A stretch of DNA of 64,000 bases from DATARR01 sp044868005 (GTDB taxonomy: Bacteria; Acidobacteriota; Thermoanaerobaculia; Multivoradales; UBA5704), in NCBI GenBank assembly GCA_044868005.1, contig JBIOVX010000289.1:27497-91496 (forward strand), in the 5' to 3' direction. Below, piece after piece: positions 56,772-64,000 of this stretch (position 1 is the stretch's first letter; the number at the start of each line of letters is the position of its first letter). Position numbers and translations under genes: made by a program. The notes under the pieces were generated by a model. It made no database searches and was not told the origin of the DNA. It saw only the letters and a program-made list of their open reading frames with translations.

Positions 56772-59700
56772 GTGCAGCCGCTCGCCCGCCTCCCCGGCGT
56801 CTTCTTCGAGACGCCGCGGCCGCAGCCGCCCGCAGGCCTGCCGCGCATGGACGTGGCGGCCTTCGTCGGCTTCGCCGCCGCCGGACCGCTCCACGTGCCG
56901 GTGGCGGTCGAGGCCCCGGCGCGCTTCCGCGCCGTCTTCGGCGACCTCGACGGCGCCCCGCCGGCGCTCGCCTGGGACGCCGAGCGCGGCGAGGCGCGCC
57001 GCGCCCATCTGGGAGCGGCGGTCGAGGCCTTCTTCGCCAACGGCGGCGCGCGCTGCTGGGCGGTGCGGGTGGCTGACGACGCCGCGGCGGTGCGCCACCG
57101 TTTCCGGCTGCCGGGGCTGGTGGCGGCGGCCGGCCGCGCCGCGAGCCCCCTGCCGGTCGTAGAGGCCAGGGCGCGGGCGGCGGGGAGCTGGTGCGAGGAG
57201 CTGGCGGCGGCCACGGCGCTCTCGCGCGATCCGCTGCGCTGGCGCTCCGCAGAGCCCGGCGATCCCTTCCCGCTCGCCCTCGCCGCCGGCGCCTACCGGC
57301 TCGACCTCGCCGCCTCCCCGGCGCAGCTCGTGCCCGGAGACCTCCTCGAGCTGGTCTTCGCTCCCGGGCGGCCGGCGCTCTTCCTCTTCGTCGACCGCCT
57401 CGAGCCGCTGCCGGGCGGCGTCCGCCTCCACTCCGCCGCGGTCGACCTCGCGAGCGGCGAGACCGCCGGCGCCTTCTGGTTCCAGCCGCCGCTGGCCGCC
57501 GCGTCGCCGCCGGAGGTGGAAGAGGACGAGACCGTGCCTCCTACGCCGCTGGCCGAGGCCGGCGGCCTGGCCTCCGCCAACGCCTGGCTCGGCACCCCCG
57601 CCGACCCGGCACGGCTGCCCGCGGTGCGCCGGCTCTCCTTCGAGATCCTGTTGTTCCGCCGCGACGCGCTCGCGGCCCGCCTGGACGGCCTCGCCTTCGA
57701 CCGCCGCCACCCCCGCTTCTGGGCGGCGCTGCCCACCGATGAGGGGCTCTACGGGCGCGTCGGCCGCGAGCAGATCGCCGAGAGCGCAGCCCGGCAGGCC
57801 ATGAGCAGCGCCCACGGACCGGACGACCTCGTGGCGCTCCTGGGAGAGGCCTTCGATCCGCTCCGTGAGCGTTTCGCCGGTCTCTTCGCCGCGGCCGCCG
57901 ATCCGCGCTTCCCCCTCGCCGGCCCGCCGCCGGCGGAGGCGGCCGACCTCTACCTCCCTTGGGGGATGGGCCGCGACCGCACGGCGGCGGCGGCGATCCC
58001 CCTCGACCGTCCCTTCGCCCCGCCGACGCGCCTCGAGCGCGACGGCCTCGCGGTCTTCCGCGCCGGGCTCTTCCTCGACCCGGCCCTCGCGCGCCTCTAC
58101 CAGGGCTCGCTCCTCGGCGAAGCCGAGCACCGCCACGACGTGCGGGCGCTGCCGCTGCGCGGCATCCACAGTCTGGTGCCGCTGCCCGAGGTTTCGCTCG
58201 TGGCCGTGCCCGACGCCGTCCATGGCGGCTGGACGCGCGAGCTGCCGCCGGACCGGGAACCGCTCGCAGCGCCGCAGCTCCTGCCCCTGGGCGCAGCCCA
58301 TGAACCTGACGCCGCCGGCCGCTACCCCGTGGACTGGACCGCGGTCGAGGGCGCCACCGCCTATCGCCTGGAGCGCGACGGCGATCCGGCGTTTCCGCGG
58401 CCGGTCGTGGTCTACGCCGGCGGGGAGACGGCAGCGCCGCTCGTCCTGCCGCCCGCCTGCCCGCGCGAGGTCTGGCTGCGGGTGCGGGCCGAGCGCGAGG
58501 GCGAGGTCGGCCCCTGGTCCAACACCCGCGGCGCCCGCCTGCCGGAGGAGCCCTTCGCCGCCTGCGCCGGCGGCCGGCCGGGCGCCCTCGTCCTCGCGCT
58601 CGAGGCCGGCTCACCGCCGGCGCTCTTCCTCGCCTGGGAGCCCGAGGATCCGGCGGCGCCGGCGGCCGAGACCTACGAGGCCGAGGAGGCGGACGACGCC
58701 GGCTTCGCCACCGCCCGCAAGGCGCGGCCGGAGGAGCCGGCCGGCGTCATCCCCTCGCCGCCCCCGGCGGTCGACAGTCCCTTCCCGTTGCCGGAGGCCC
58801 GGCCGGCAGCGCGCTACTACCGCGTGCGCGGCATCGCCGGAGACCTCTTCGGCCCCTGGTCCAACACCGTGCGGGTGCCGGGGAGCGCGCGGGAAGACTG
58901 GATGGAGAACGCCGCCGCCGCGTTCGACGGCGCGGCGCTCCTGGCGCTCCATCGGGCGCTCCTGCGCCTGGCGGCGGCGCGCGCCGACCTCCTGGCGCTC
59001 CTCTCTCTGCCCGAGCACTACCGCGCCGACGAAGCGTTCGACCACGTCGCGTTCCTCACCCCGGGAGGGCCGGACGACCTGCCCGCGCCGGCGCCGCTGC
59101 CGGGGCTCGCCGATCCGGCGGCCGGCGTGCCGCCCTTGACGCTCGGCGAGACGCCGGTGCTCGGCTTCGGCGCCCTCTACCACCCGTGGCTCGTGCTGCG
59201 CGCCCGCGGCGGCGAGGGGCGCACGCTCCTGCGCCAGCCGCCCGAGGGCGCGGTGGGCGGGACGCTGGCGGCCTTCGCGCTCGGACCGGGCGCCTGGCGG
59301 GCGCCGGCCAACCGCCCGCTCGTCGGCGTGCTGGCGCTCGCGCCGCCGCTCGGCCGCGACGTCTGGCCGCGCCTCGCGGCGGCGGGAGTCAACCTCGTCC
59401 TGCACGAGCCGCGCGGCTTCCTCCTCCTCTCCGCCGACACGCTGAGCGCCGAGGAGCCGCTGCGCCCGATCTCGGTGCGCCGGCTCCTCACCCTGCTCCG
59501 CCGGCTCGCCCTGGCGGAGGGAGAGAGCTTCGTCTTCGAGCCCAACGACGCCTTCCTCGGCGATCTCGTGCGCCACCGCTTCGAGCTGGTGCTGGGCGAT
59601 CTCTACCGCCGCGGCGCCTTTGCCGGCGCCACCCCCGAGGCCGGCTTCCGCGTCGTCGCCGACGCCTCCGTCAATCCGCCCGGGTCCGTGGACCGCGGCC

Positions 59701-59807
59701 GCTTCGTGGCCGAGCTGCAGGTGGCGCCCGCCCGCGCCCTCGCCTTCCTGACCGTACGGCTGATCGGCAGCGCCCCCGGACGGTTGGCCGTGCAGGAGGT
59801 GGCCTGA
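56772..59807 (+). CDS. eCIS giant sheath-like protein with FN3-like insertions
   Basis: The 1011-residue protein has the sheath start (LPGVFFETPRPQPPAG, VAAFVGFAAAGPLHVP, EAFFANGGARCWAVRV) and the sheath C-terminal domain (FVFEPNDAFLGDLVRHRFEL, LYRRGAFAGATPEAGFRVVA, FLTVRLIGSAPGRLAVQE). Between them is a very long insertion that includes two FN3-like repeats (TAYRLERDGDPAFPRPVV, VGPWSNTRGARLPE; and YYRVRGIAGDLFGPWSNTVR). The insertion would project from the particle surface. It is about 360 residues longer than sheath 1, so it may be a decorated sheath or the first sheath ring at the baseplate. GTG at 56772 follows AGAGGA. Confidence 0.88.
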   Translation: MQPLARLPGVFFETPRPQPPAGLPRMDVAAFVGFAAAGPLHVPVAVEAPARFRAVFGDLDGAPPALAWDAERGEARRAHLGAAVEAFFANGGARCWAVRVADDAAAVRHRFRLPGLVAAAGRAASPLPVVEARARAAGSWCEELAAATALSRDPLRWRSAEPGDPFPLALAAGAYRLDLAASPAQLVPGDLLELVFAPGRPALFLFVDRLEPLPGGVRLHSAAVDLASGETAGAFWFQPPLAAASPPEVEEDETVPPTPLAEAGGLASANAWLGTPADPARLPAVRRLSFEILLFRRDALAARLDGLAFDRRHPRFWAALPTDEGLYGRVGREQIAESAARQAMSSAHGPDDLVALLGEAFDPLRERFAGLFAAAADPRFPLAGPPPAEAADLYLPWGMGRDRTAAAAIPLDRPFAPPTRLERDGLAVFRAGLFLDPALARLYQGSLLGEAEHRHDVRALPLRGIHSLVPLPEVSLVAVPDAVHGGWTRELPPDREPLAAPQLLPLGAAHEPDAAGRYPVDWTAVEGATAYRLERDGDPAFPRPVVVYAGGETAAPLVLPPACPREVWLRVRAEREGEVGPWSNTRGARLPEEPFAACAGGRPGALVLALEAGSPPALFLAWEPEDPAAPAAETYEAEEADDAGFATARKARPEEPAGVIPSPPPAVDSPFPLPEARPAARYYRVRGIAGDLFGPWSNTVRVPGSAREDWMENAAAAFDGAALLALHRALLRLAAARADLLALLSLPEHYRADEAFDHVAFLTPGGPDDLPAPAPLPGLADPAAGVPPLTLGETPVLGFGALYHPWLVLRARGGEGRTLLRQPPEGAVGGTLAAFALGPGAWRAPANRPLVGVLALAPPLGRDVWPRLAAAGVNLVLHEPRGFLLLSADTLSAEEPLRPISVRRLLTLLRRLALAEGESFVFEPNDAFLGDLVRHRFELVLGDLYRRGAFAGATPEAGFRVVADASVNPPGSVDRGRFVAELQVAPARALAFLTVRLIGSAPGRLAVQEVA

Positions 59808-59810
59808 GCC

Positions 59811-60302
59811 ATGGCCAACGAGCCCGAATACCCCTTCACCACCTTCAACTTCCGCATCGCGATCCAGGTCGCCGGGCCGCGCAAGCTGCCGCTCTGCGCC
59901 GCCGAGTTCGCCGAGTGCGACGGCATGGAGGTGAGCCTCGAGCCCAAGACCATCCGCGAAGGGGGGAACAACGCGCGGCCGATCCACCTGGTCGGTCCCA
60001 CGAGCTACGGCCAGCTCACCTTGAAGCGCGGCATGACCAGCGACTTCGGCCTCTGGGAGTGGTTCGAGGCCGTGCAGGGGCCCGGCGGCAGCGGCGTCCG
60101 CGGCTCGGGCGAGATCGCCATCATGCCGGAGGATCCCACGGCGACGACGCCCAGGATCGCCTTCAAGCTCACCGGCTGCCTGCCGATCAAGCTCAAGATG
60201 CCGGCGCTCAACGCCAAGGAAGGCGGCATCGCGGTCGAGGAGCTGCAGGTCGCCTACGAGAGCCTGACCCGCGTCACCACCGGCGGCGGGGGGACGCCGT
60301 GA
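59811..60302 (+). CDS. eCIS inner tube protein 2
   Basis: The 163-residue gp19-like tube protein (Pvc5-like): YPFTTFNFRIAIQV, CDGMEVSLEPKTIREGGNN, LTLKRGMTSDFGLWEWFEAV, GIAVEELQVAYESL. It is less than half identical to tube 1 by eye; the second form usually joins the tube to the baseplate hub. It begins 3 bp after the giant sheath gene, and its stop overlaps the next start (GTGA). Confidence 0.92.
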   Translation: MANEPEYPFTTFNFRIAIQVAGPRKLPLCAAEFAECDGMEVSLEPKTIREGGNNARPIHLVGPTSYGQLTLKRGMTSDFGLWEWFEAVQGPGGSGVRGSGEIAIMPEDPTATTPRIAFKLTGCLPIKLKMPALNAKEGGIAVEELQVAYESLTRVTTGGGGTP

Positions 60303-61504
60303 ACCCGGCCAAGCTCGTCAAGGCCGTCCTCCAGGAGATCTCCTGGGACGACAAGGGCCACGTCACCGACGGCAGCAAGATCGTGCCGGTGCAGTTCAAT
60401 CCCGAGTCGCTCAAGGTCGCCTTCTCCAACCAGACCGCGAGCGGCGACCAGCGCGGCGCCTCGGCCCTCCAGTACGTCGGCACCGGCACCACCAAGCTCT
60501 CGTTCGACCTCTGGTTCGACGTCACCAATCCCGAGCACGTGCTGGTGGACAAGGCCGAGCACACCCTGGTCGCCGACCCCCAGGGCCAGCCGCCCAAGGG
60601 CACCGCCCCGCCCGACGACGTGCGCGAGCTGACCAAGGACGTCGTCTACTTCATCACGCCGGACACGACGAAGAACAAGGGCAACGCCAAGGACCCCAAG
60701 TTCATCCCGCCCGGCCTGCGGTTCCTCTGGGGGACCTTCAAGTTCGAGGGCATCGTCGACTCGATCAACGAGAGCCTGGAGTTCTTCTCCCCCGAGGGCC
60801 GGCCGCTGCGCGCCAAGGTCTCGCTGTCGCTGACCAAGCAGGAGATCCAGTTCAAGATCGAGCCCCAGGAGCGCACCCCCGTCAACCCGCCGCAGCAGGC
60901 GCAGGCCGGCGACACCGCCGCCGGCCTCAAGGGCAAGGGCACCGGCAGCCCCGAGGGCTGGCAGCCGATGGCCGCGGCCAACGGCATCGAGAACCCGCGG
61001 CTCCTCGCGCCCGGGACGCTCATCGACACGAGCGCCGGCCTGGGAGGGGCGCTCGGCGGTGGCATCGGGGTGGGCGTCGGCGGCGGGGTCGGTGCCGGCA
61101 TCGGCATCGGGGCCGGAGTGTCGGCCGGCGCGGGCCTCTCGGCGGGAGCCGGGATCTCGGCCGGCGCCGGAGCCGCGCTCGGTGGCGGCCTGCGCGCCGG
61201 GGCGGCGGGCGGGGCGGGGATTGGCGGCGGCATCTCCGGCGGGCTGGGGGCGGGGATCTCGGGAGGCATTGGTGGCGGGATCGGCGGCGGGATCTCGGGT
61301 GGCATCGGGGGCGGGATCGGCGTCTCGGGCGGCATCGGCGGCGGAGTCTCCGGCGGCCTGGGCGGCGGCATCTCCGGCGGGGTTTCCGGTGGCCTGGGGG
61401 GTGGGATTTCGGGCGGGCTCAGCGCCGGCCTGACTGGCGGGGGCGCCGCCGCGAGCGCGAGCGCCCGCGCCAGCGCGTCGTTCGACCAGAGTCTCAGGAG
61501 GTGA
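60299..61504 (+). CDS. eCIS tube-cap/LysM-adaptor protein (Pvc7-like) with Gly-rich tail
   Basis: The 401 residues. The first 205 are the conserved contractile-system tube-associated protein (KIVPVQFNPESLKVAFSNQT, TTKLSFDLWFDV, RFLWGTFKFEGIVDSINESL, PLRAKVSLSLTKQEIQFKIE). A LysM domain usually follows, but only a short remnant is seen (GWQPMAAANGIENPRLLAPG). The last 150 residues are almost all Gly, Ile, Val, Ser and Ala (GGGISGG, GGGIGVSGG), a long low-complexity repeat. GTG at 60299 overlaps the previous stop. The tail may form a polyglycine-type helix bundle or flexible spacer; unusual for this family. Confidence 0.88.
   Translation: MNPAKLVKAVLQEISWDDKGHVTDGSKIVPVQFNPESLKVAFSNQTASGDQRGASALQYVGTGTTKLSFDLWFDVTNPEHVLVDKAEHTLVADPQGQPPKGTAPPDDVRELTKDVVYFITPDTTKNKGNAKDPKFIPPGLRFLWGTFKFEGIVDSINESLEFFSPEGRPLRAKVSLSLTKQEIQFKIEPQERTPVNPPQQAQAGDTAAGLKGKGTGSPEGWQPMAAANGIENPRLLAPGTLIDTSAGLGGALGGGIGVGVGGGVGAGIGIGAGVSAGAGLSAGAGISAGAGAALGGGLRAGAAGGAGIGGGISGGLGAGISGGIGGGIGGGISGGIGGGIGVSGGIGGGVSGGLGGGISGGVSGGLGGGISGGLSAGLTGGGAAASASARASASFDQSLRR
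61045..61440 (+). repeat. Gly-rich coding repeat
   Basis: Degenerate tandem units related to GGCATCGGCGGCGGGATCTC encode GG(I/V)(S/G)GG repeats in the Pvc7-like gene. Such sequences are prone to slippage and copy-number change in steps of three. Confidence 0.8.
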
Positions 61505-61507
61505 CCG

Positions 61508-61687
61508 ATGGGTGTCGTGATCGACGAGATGGAGGTGGAGGTGGAGAACCCGCCGGCGGTGCGCGGCGGGGAAGGCAATGCCGAGGGACCGGCAGCGCAG
61601 CCGCAGGGCTCCGGGCTGAAGCCCGAGGACGTGCGCTTCATCATCGACCGGCGTGACGCGCGGGCGGCGCGCCTCTTCGCCCACTGA
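61508..61687 (+). CDS. small eCIS protein (DUF5908/Pvc6-like)
   Basis: The 59-residue protein MGVVIDEMEVEVENPPAV with C-terminal KPEDVRFIIDRRDARAARLF. It has the size, position and acid-then-basic pattern of DUF5908 proteins, found between the tube-associated and spike genes in eCIS operons. The ribosome site AGGAGG overlaps the end of the previous gene. It was too short to be called by length cut-offs and is supported by coding continuity, spacing and synteny. Confidence 0.75.
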   Translation: MGVVIDEMEVEVENPPAVRGGEGNAEGPAAQPQGSGLKPEDVRFIIDRRDARAARLFAH

Positions 61688-61694
61688 GGAAGCC

Positions 61695-62783
61695 ATGGCC
61701 GAGCGCAGCGCCACCCCGGGCTTCCGCGCCTCCCGTCCCAACCTGACGGTGGACGGACGGCCCGTGCCCGGCCTGGCCGACGGGCTCTTGAGCCTGGCGG
61801 TCGAGGAGACCACCGCCGGCCTCTTCCACTGCACCGCCACGTTCGGCAACTGGGGCACCGGCCCGGAGGGCGTCGGCTTCCTCTACTTCGACGGCCAGGT
61901 CTTCGACTTCGGCCGCGCGCTGACCGTCGAGATGGGCGCCGACAGCACCCAGGCGCCGGTCTTCGAGGGGCGCATCACCGGCCTGGAGGGCCGCTACCCG
62001 CGCCAGCAGCCGCCGCAGCTCGAGGTGCTCGCCGAGGACCGCTGCCAGGACCTGCGCATGGTGCGCCGCACCCGCACCTTCGAGGAGCAGAGCGACAGCG
62101 ACGTCTTCACCGCCATCGCCCGCGAGCACGGCCTGGAGCCGGCGATCGACGTCGACGGCCCCACCCACAAGACCCTCGCGCAGGTCAACCAGAGCGACCT
62201 CGCCTTCCTGCGCGAGCGGGCCCGCGCCATCGACGCCGAGGTGTGGGTGGAGGGGAGCAAGCTCTTCGCCCAGGCGCGGGCGCGGCGCAAGGCCGCGGCC
62301 GGGGTGACCCTGACCTACGGCCAGGAGCTGCGCGAGCTGACCGCCTGCGCCGACCTCGCCCACCAGCGCACCCGCCTGGCGGTGGGCGGCTGGGACGTGG
62401 CCGCCAAGGAGGCGATCCTGGAGGAGACCGGCGAGGAGGCGATCGCCGGCGAGCTCGCCGGCGGCCGCTCGGGGAGCGCCGTGCTCTCCCGCGCCTTCGG
62501 CGAGCGCGCCGAGCGCATCGTCCACACCGTGCCGCTCTCCGGCGAGGAGGCGCGCGCCGAGGCCGCCGCCTGCTACCGCGCCGCCGCCCGCCGCTTCCTC
62601 ACCGCCGAGGGCATCGCCGAGGGCGACGGCCGCATCAAGGTCGCCACCCAGGTGACGCTCCAGGGCCTGGGGCCGCTCTTCAACGGCCCCTGGTACGTCT
62701 CCGCCGTGCGCCACACGTTCGACGACCGGGACGGCTTCAAGACCCGCTTCTGCTGCGAGCGGCCGGGGCTGGGAGCGAGCTGA
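61695..62783 (+). CDS. eCIS hub/spike protein, late-control D-like
   Basis: The 362-residue hub protein (gp27-like, Pvc8 N-terminal half): RPVPGLADGLLSLAVEET, APVFEGRITGLEGRYP, VLAEDRCQDLRMVRRTRTF, SDLAFLRERARAIDAEVWVE and VRHTFDDRDGFKTRFCCER. In most eCIS this domain is fused to the spike gpV domain in a VgrG-like protein; here the two parts are separate genes (next at 62785). ATG at 61695 with GAGGA upstream. Confidence 0.9.
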   Translation: MAERSATPGFRASRPNLTVDGRPVPGLADGLLSLAVEETTAGLFHCTATFGNWGTGPEGVGFLYFDGQVFDFGRALTVEMGADSTQAPVFEGRITGLEGRYPRQQPPQLEVLAEDRCQDLRMVRRTRTFEEQSDSDVFTAIAREHGLEPAIDVDGPTHKTLAQVNQSDLAFLRERARAIDAEVWVEGSKLFAQARARRKAAAGVTLTYGQELRELTACADLAHQRTRLAVGGWDVAAKEAILEETGEEAIAGELAGGRSGSAVLSRAFGERAERIVHTVPLSGEEARAEAAACYRAAARRFLTAEGIAEGDGRIKVATQVTLQGLGPLFNGPWYVSAVRHTFDDRDGFKTRFCCERPGLGAS

Positions 62784-62784
62784 G

Positions 62785-63504
62785 ATGGCCGGCGCCTACC
62801 TCCTGCTCAACGACGTCGCCGAGGCGCGCTCGCCGCGCGGCTACGGCGGCCTCTTCTACGGCGTCTACCCGGCGCTGGTCACCGACGTCGTCGATCCCGA
62901 CGGCCAGGGGCGGGTGCGGGTGCGCCTGCCCTGGTCGCCCGACTCGGGCGGCGGCGCCTACGAAGCCTGGGCGCGGCTGGCGACGATGATGGCCGGCAAC
63001 AACCGCGGGAGCTGGTTCATCCCCGACGTCGGCGACGAGGTGCTGGTGGCGTTCGAGGGCGGCGAGCCGCGCCGGCCCTACGTCGTCGGCGCTCTCTGGA
63101 ACGGCAAGGACGCGCCGCCGGAGACGATGGACGGGGCGGGGAAGAACGACAAGAAGGTGCTGCGCTCGCGCAACGGCGTCAAGGTGACGCTCGACGACGC
63201 CAGCGGCCGCGAGACGCTGAAGCTGGAGACCCCCGGCGGCCAGTCGGTGACGCTGGAGGACGGGGCCGGCCGCATCGAGATCCGCGACGCCAACGGCAAT
63301 TCGATCGAGCTCGCCGCCGCCGGCATCACCGTCACCGCGGCGGCCAAGCTCACCGTCCAGGCCGGACAGGTGGAGGTCACCGCCGGCCAAGTCACGGTGA
63401 ACGCCGGCATGTCCAAGTTCTCCGGCGTCGTGCAGGCCGACACGGTGATCACCAACCTCGTGGTCTCGACCGCCTACACCCCCGGCGCGGGGAACATCTG
63501 GTGA
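62785..63504 (+). CDS. eCIS spike protein, baseplate V/gp5-like
   Basis: The 239 residues carry the OB-fold (VYPALVTDVVDPDGQGRVRV, WARLATMMAGNNRGSWFIPD, VGDEVLVAFEGGEPRRPYVV, GALWNGKDAPP) and a C-terminal beta-helix of short repeats (VTAAAKLTVQAGQVEVTAGQ). It is the membrane-piercing tip. It begins one base after the hub stop. It would carry a PAAR tip or effector further down the operon (outside the window). Confidence 0.92.
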   Translation: MAGAYLLLNDVAEARSPRGYGGLFYGVYPALVTDVVDPDGQGRVRVRLPWSPDSGGGAYEAWARLATMMAGNNRGSWFIPDVGDEVLVAFEGGEPRRPYVVGALWNGKDAPPETMDGAGKNDKKVLRSRNGVKVTLDDASGRETLKLETPGGQSVTLEDGAGRIEIRDANGNSIELAAAGITVTAAAKLTVQAGQVEVTAGQVTVNAGMSKFSGVVQADTVITNLVVSTAYTPGAGNIW

Positions 63505-63514
63505 GGAACGCGAC

Positions 63515-64000
63515 ATGAACCACCCCGTCGAATGGCTTGCTCCGGCGCCGCTCTGGGACCTCGCCCTGGAGGATACCGGCAACCGCCGCTTCCGCGAGCC
63601 GGCGATCCTGCGCTATGCCTCCGACGGCTTCTTCGACGAGCTGACGGCGGACGTCGCCGGCGCCGGTGCCGCGCCGTCCGCCTCCTCGGGCCTCGCCGCG
63701 CGCGTCGCCCGCCCCGAGACCTGGGAGCGGCCGGCGGCCGGCTGGGTGCCGGCCACGGACGGCTCGCTCGCCGGGCCGGTCAAGCTCTTCCAGCCGGCCC
63801 ACCAGCGTTACTACCTGCTGGCGGCGAGCCTGGTCTGCCGCCGCGCGGGCATGCCCGAGCGCAAGGTCGATGCCGCCGCCGCCGAGCGCGCCGCGGTCGT
63901 GGTGCGCCGGCTGGTGCCCAAGCCCGGCGTCGGCTTCGACCCCGAGGATCCCGCCACCTACACCGAGCACGGCTGGGTCGGCGACCGGCGCGCCGGCAAG
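63515..64000 (+). CDS. eCIS operon protein, truncated by window edge
   Basis: The first 162 codons are open without a stop to the end of the window. MNHPVEWLAPAPLWDLALED, then YASDGFFDELTADVAGAGA, and LFQPAHQRYYLLAASLVCRR followed by GMPERKVDAAAAERAAVVVR. AGGAA lies before ATG 63515. It directly follows the spike gene and is surely in the same operon. Family not recognised from this part; baseplate genes (gp25, gpJ) and an AAA+ ATPase are expected further right. Confidence 0.75.
   Translation, partial: MNHPVEWLAPAPLWDLALEDTGNRRFREPAILRYASDGFFDELTADVAGAGAAPSASSGLAARVARPETWERPAAGWVPATDGSLAGPVKLFQPAHQRYYLLAASLVCRRAGMPERKVDAAAAERAAVVVRRLVPKPGVGFDPEDPATYTEHGWVGDRRAGK

Noticed and set aside
54340..63504. 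Prophage tail cluster
   Set aside because: DUF4255, two sheaths, two tubes and a DUF5908-like gene in this order, with no capsid, terminase or integrase, fit an eCIS rather than a phage.

Overview
The window comes from a GC-rich bacterium, most likely an Acidobacteriota member (Thermoanaerobaculia-like). This placement is inferred from gene style: a TIGR02999-type ECF sigma factor coupled to a serine/threonine kinase with TPRs, FecR and DUF11 surface proteins, an IPTL-CTERM-type sorting tail, and many 4-bp GTGA/ATGA start-stop overlaps. No rRNA is present to confirm it.

Region by region. 0-12 kb: ribH, an SDR plus membrane-protein pair, an ECF sigma/Ser-Thr kinase pair, a large secreted metalloprotease, a two-gene RHH-like/membrane unit, and 'module A' (XRE regulator, DCoH-like protein, small helical protein, terminator). 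12-14.6 kb: a small secreted protein, a TPR protein, a 16-unit array of 20-21 bp repeats and an XRE regulator. 14.7-22.3 kb: a complete type I restriction-modification operon (hsdM, hsdS, four-helix-bundle gene, hsdR). Its HsdR carries an in-frame LexA/UmuD-like S24 domain, with an Ala-Gly site and a Ser/Lys pair, between nuclease and motor. 22.3-33.5 kb: a sulfatase, a VOC protein, and a tandemly duplicated region with Kelch/DUF11 and FG-GAP/DUF11 surface proteins, a frameshifted membrane TIR gene, FecR and a TPR/beta-barrel protein. 33.5-40.3 kb: a TIR-nSTAND-WD40 protein, an exact 21-bp palindrome array, 'module B' (paralogue of module A with two small helical proteins) and an initiator tRNA-fMet. 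40.4-44.5 kb: a second sulfatase-like lipoprotein, a UPF0175/DUF3368 toxin-antitoxin pair, a UDG-like protein and a GT14-like glycosyltransferase. 44.5-50 kb: a cobalamin riboswitch in front of btuB-btuF-btuD-btuC. 51-64 kb: a sigma-54 activator, a textbook -24/-12 promoter, and the first half of an extracellular contractile injection system (eCIS) operon running off the right edge.

How the parts work together. The hsd operon and the TIR-STAND protein look like anti-phage defence; the S24 insertion suggests that restriction could be switched off by DNA damage. Modules A and B are two diverged copies of one regulator-led operon of unknown function; a 38-bp intergenic element is almost identical between them although the proteins have diverged. 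The eCIS operon appears to be under sigma-54 control through the AAA+ activator encoded immediately upstream. The B12 operon is a standard riboswitch-controlled uptake system.

The strongest candidates for something undescribed are the LexA-domain HsdR, the paired modules with their conserved intergenic element, the two palindromic tandem arrays beside XRE genes, and the sigma-54-controlled eCIS with a 1011-residue sheath carrying FN3-like insertions. All function statements rest on reading motifs by eye, without database searches.
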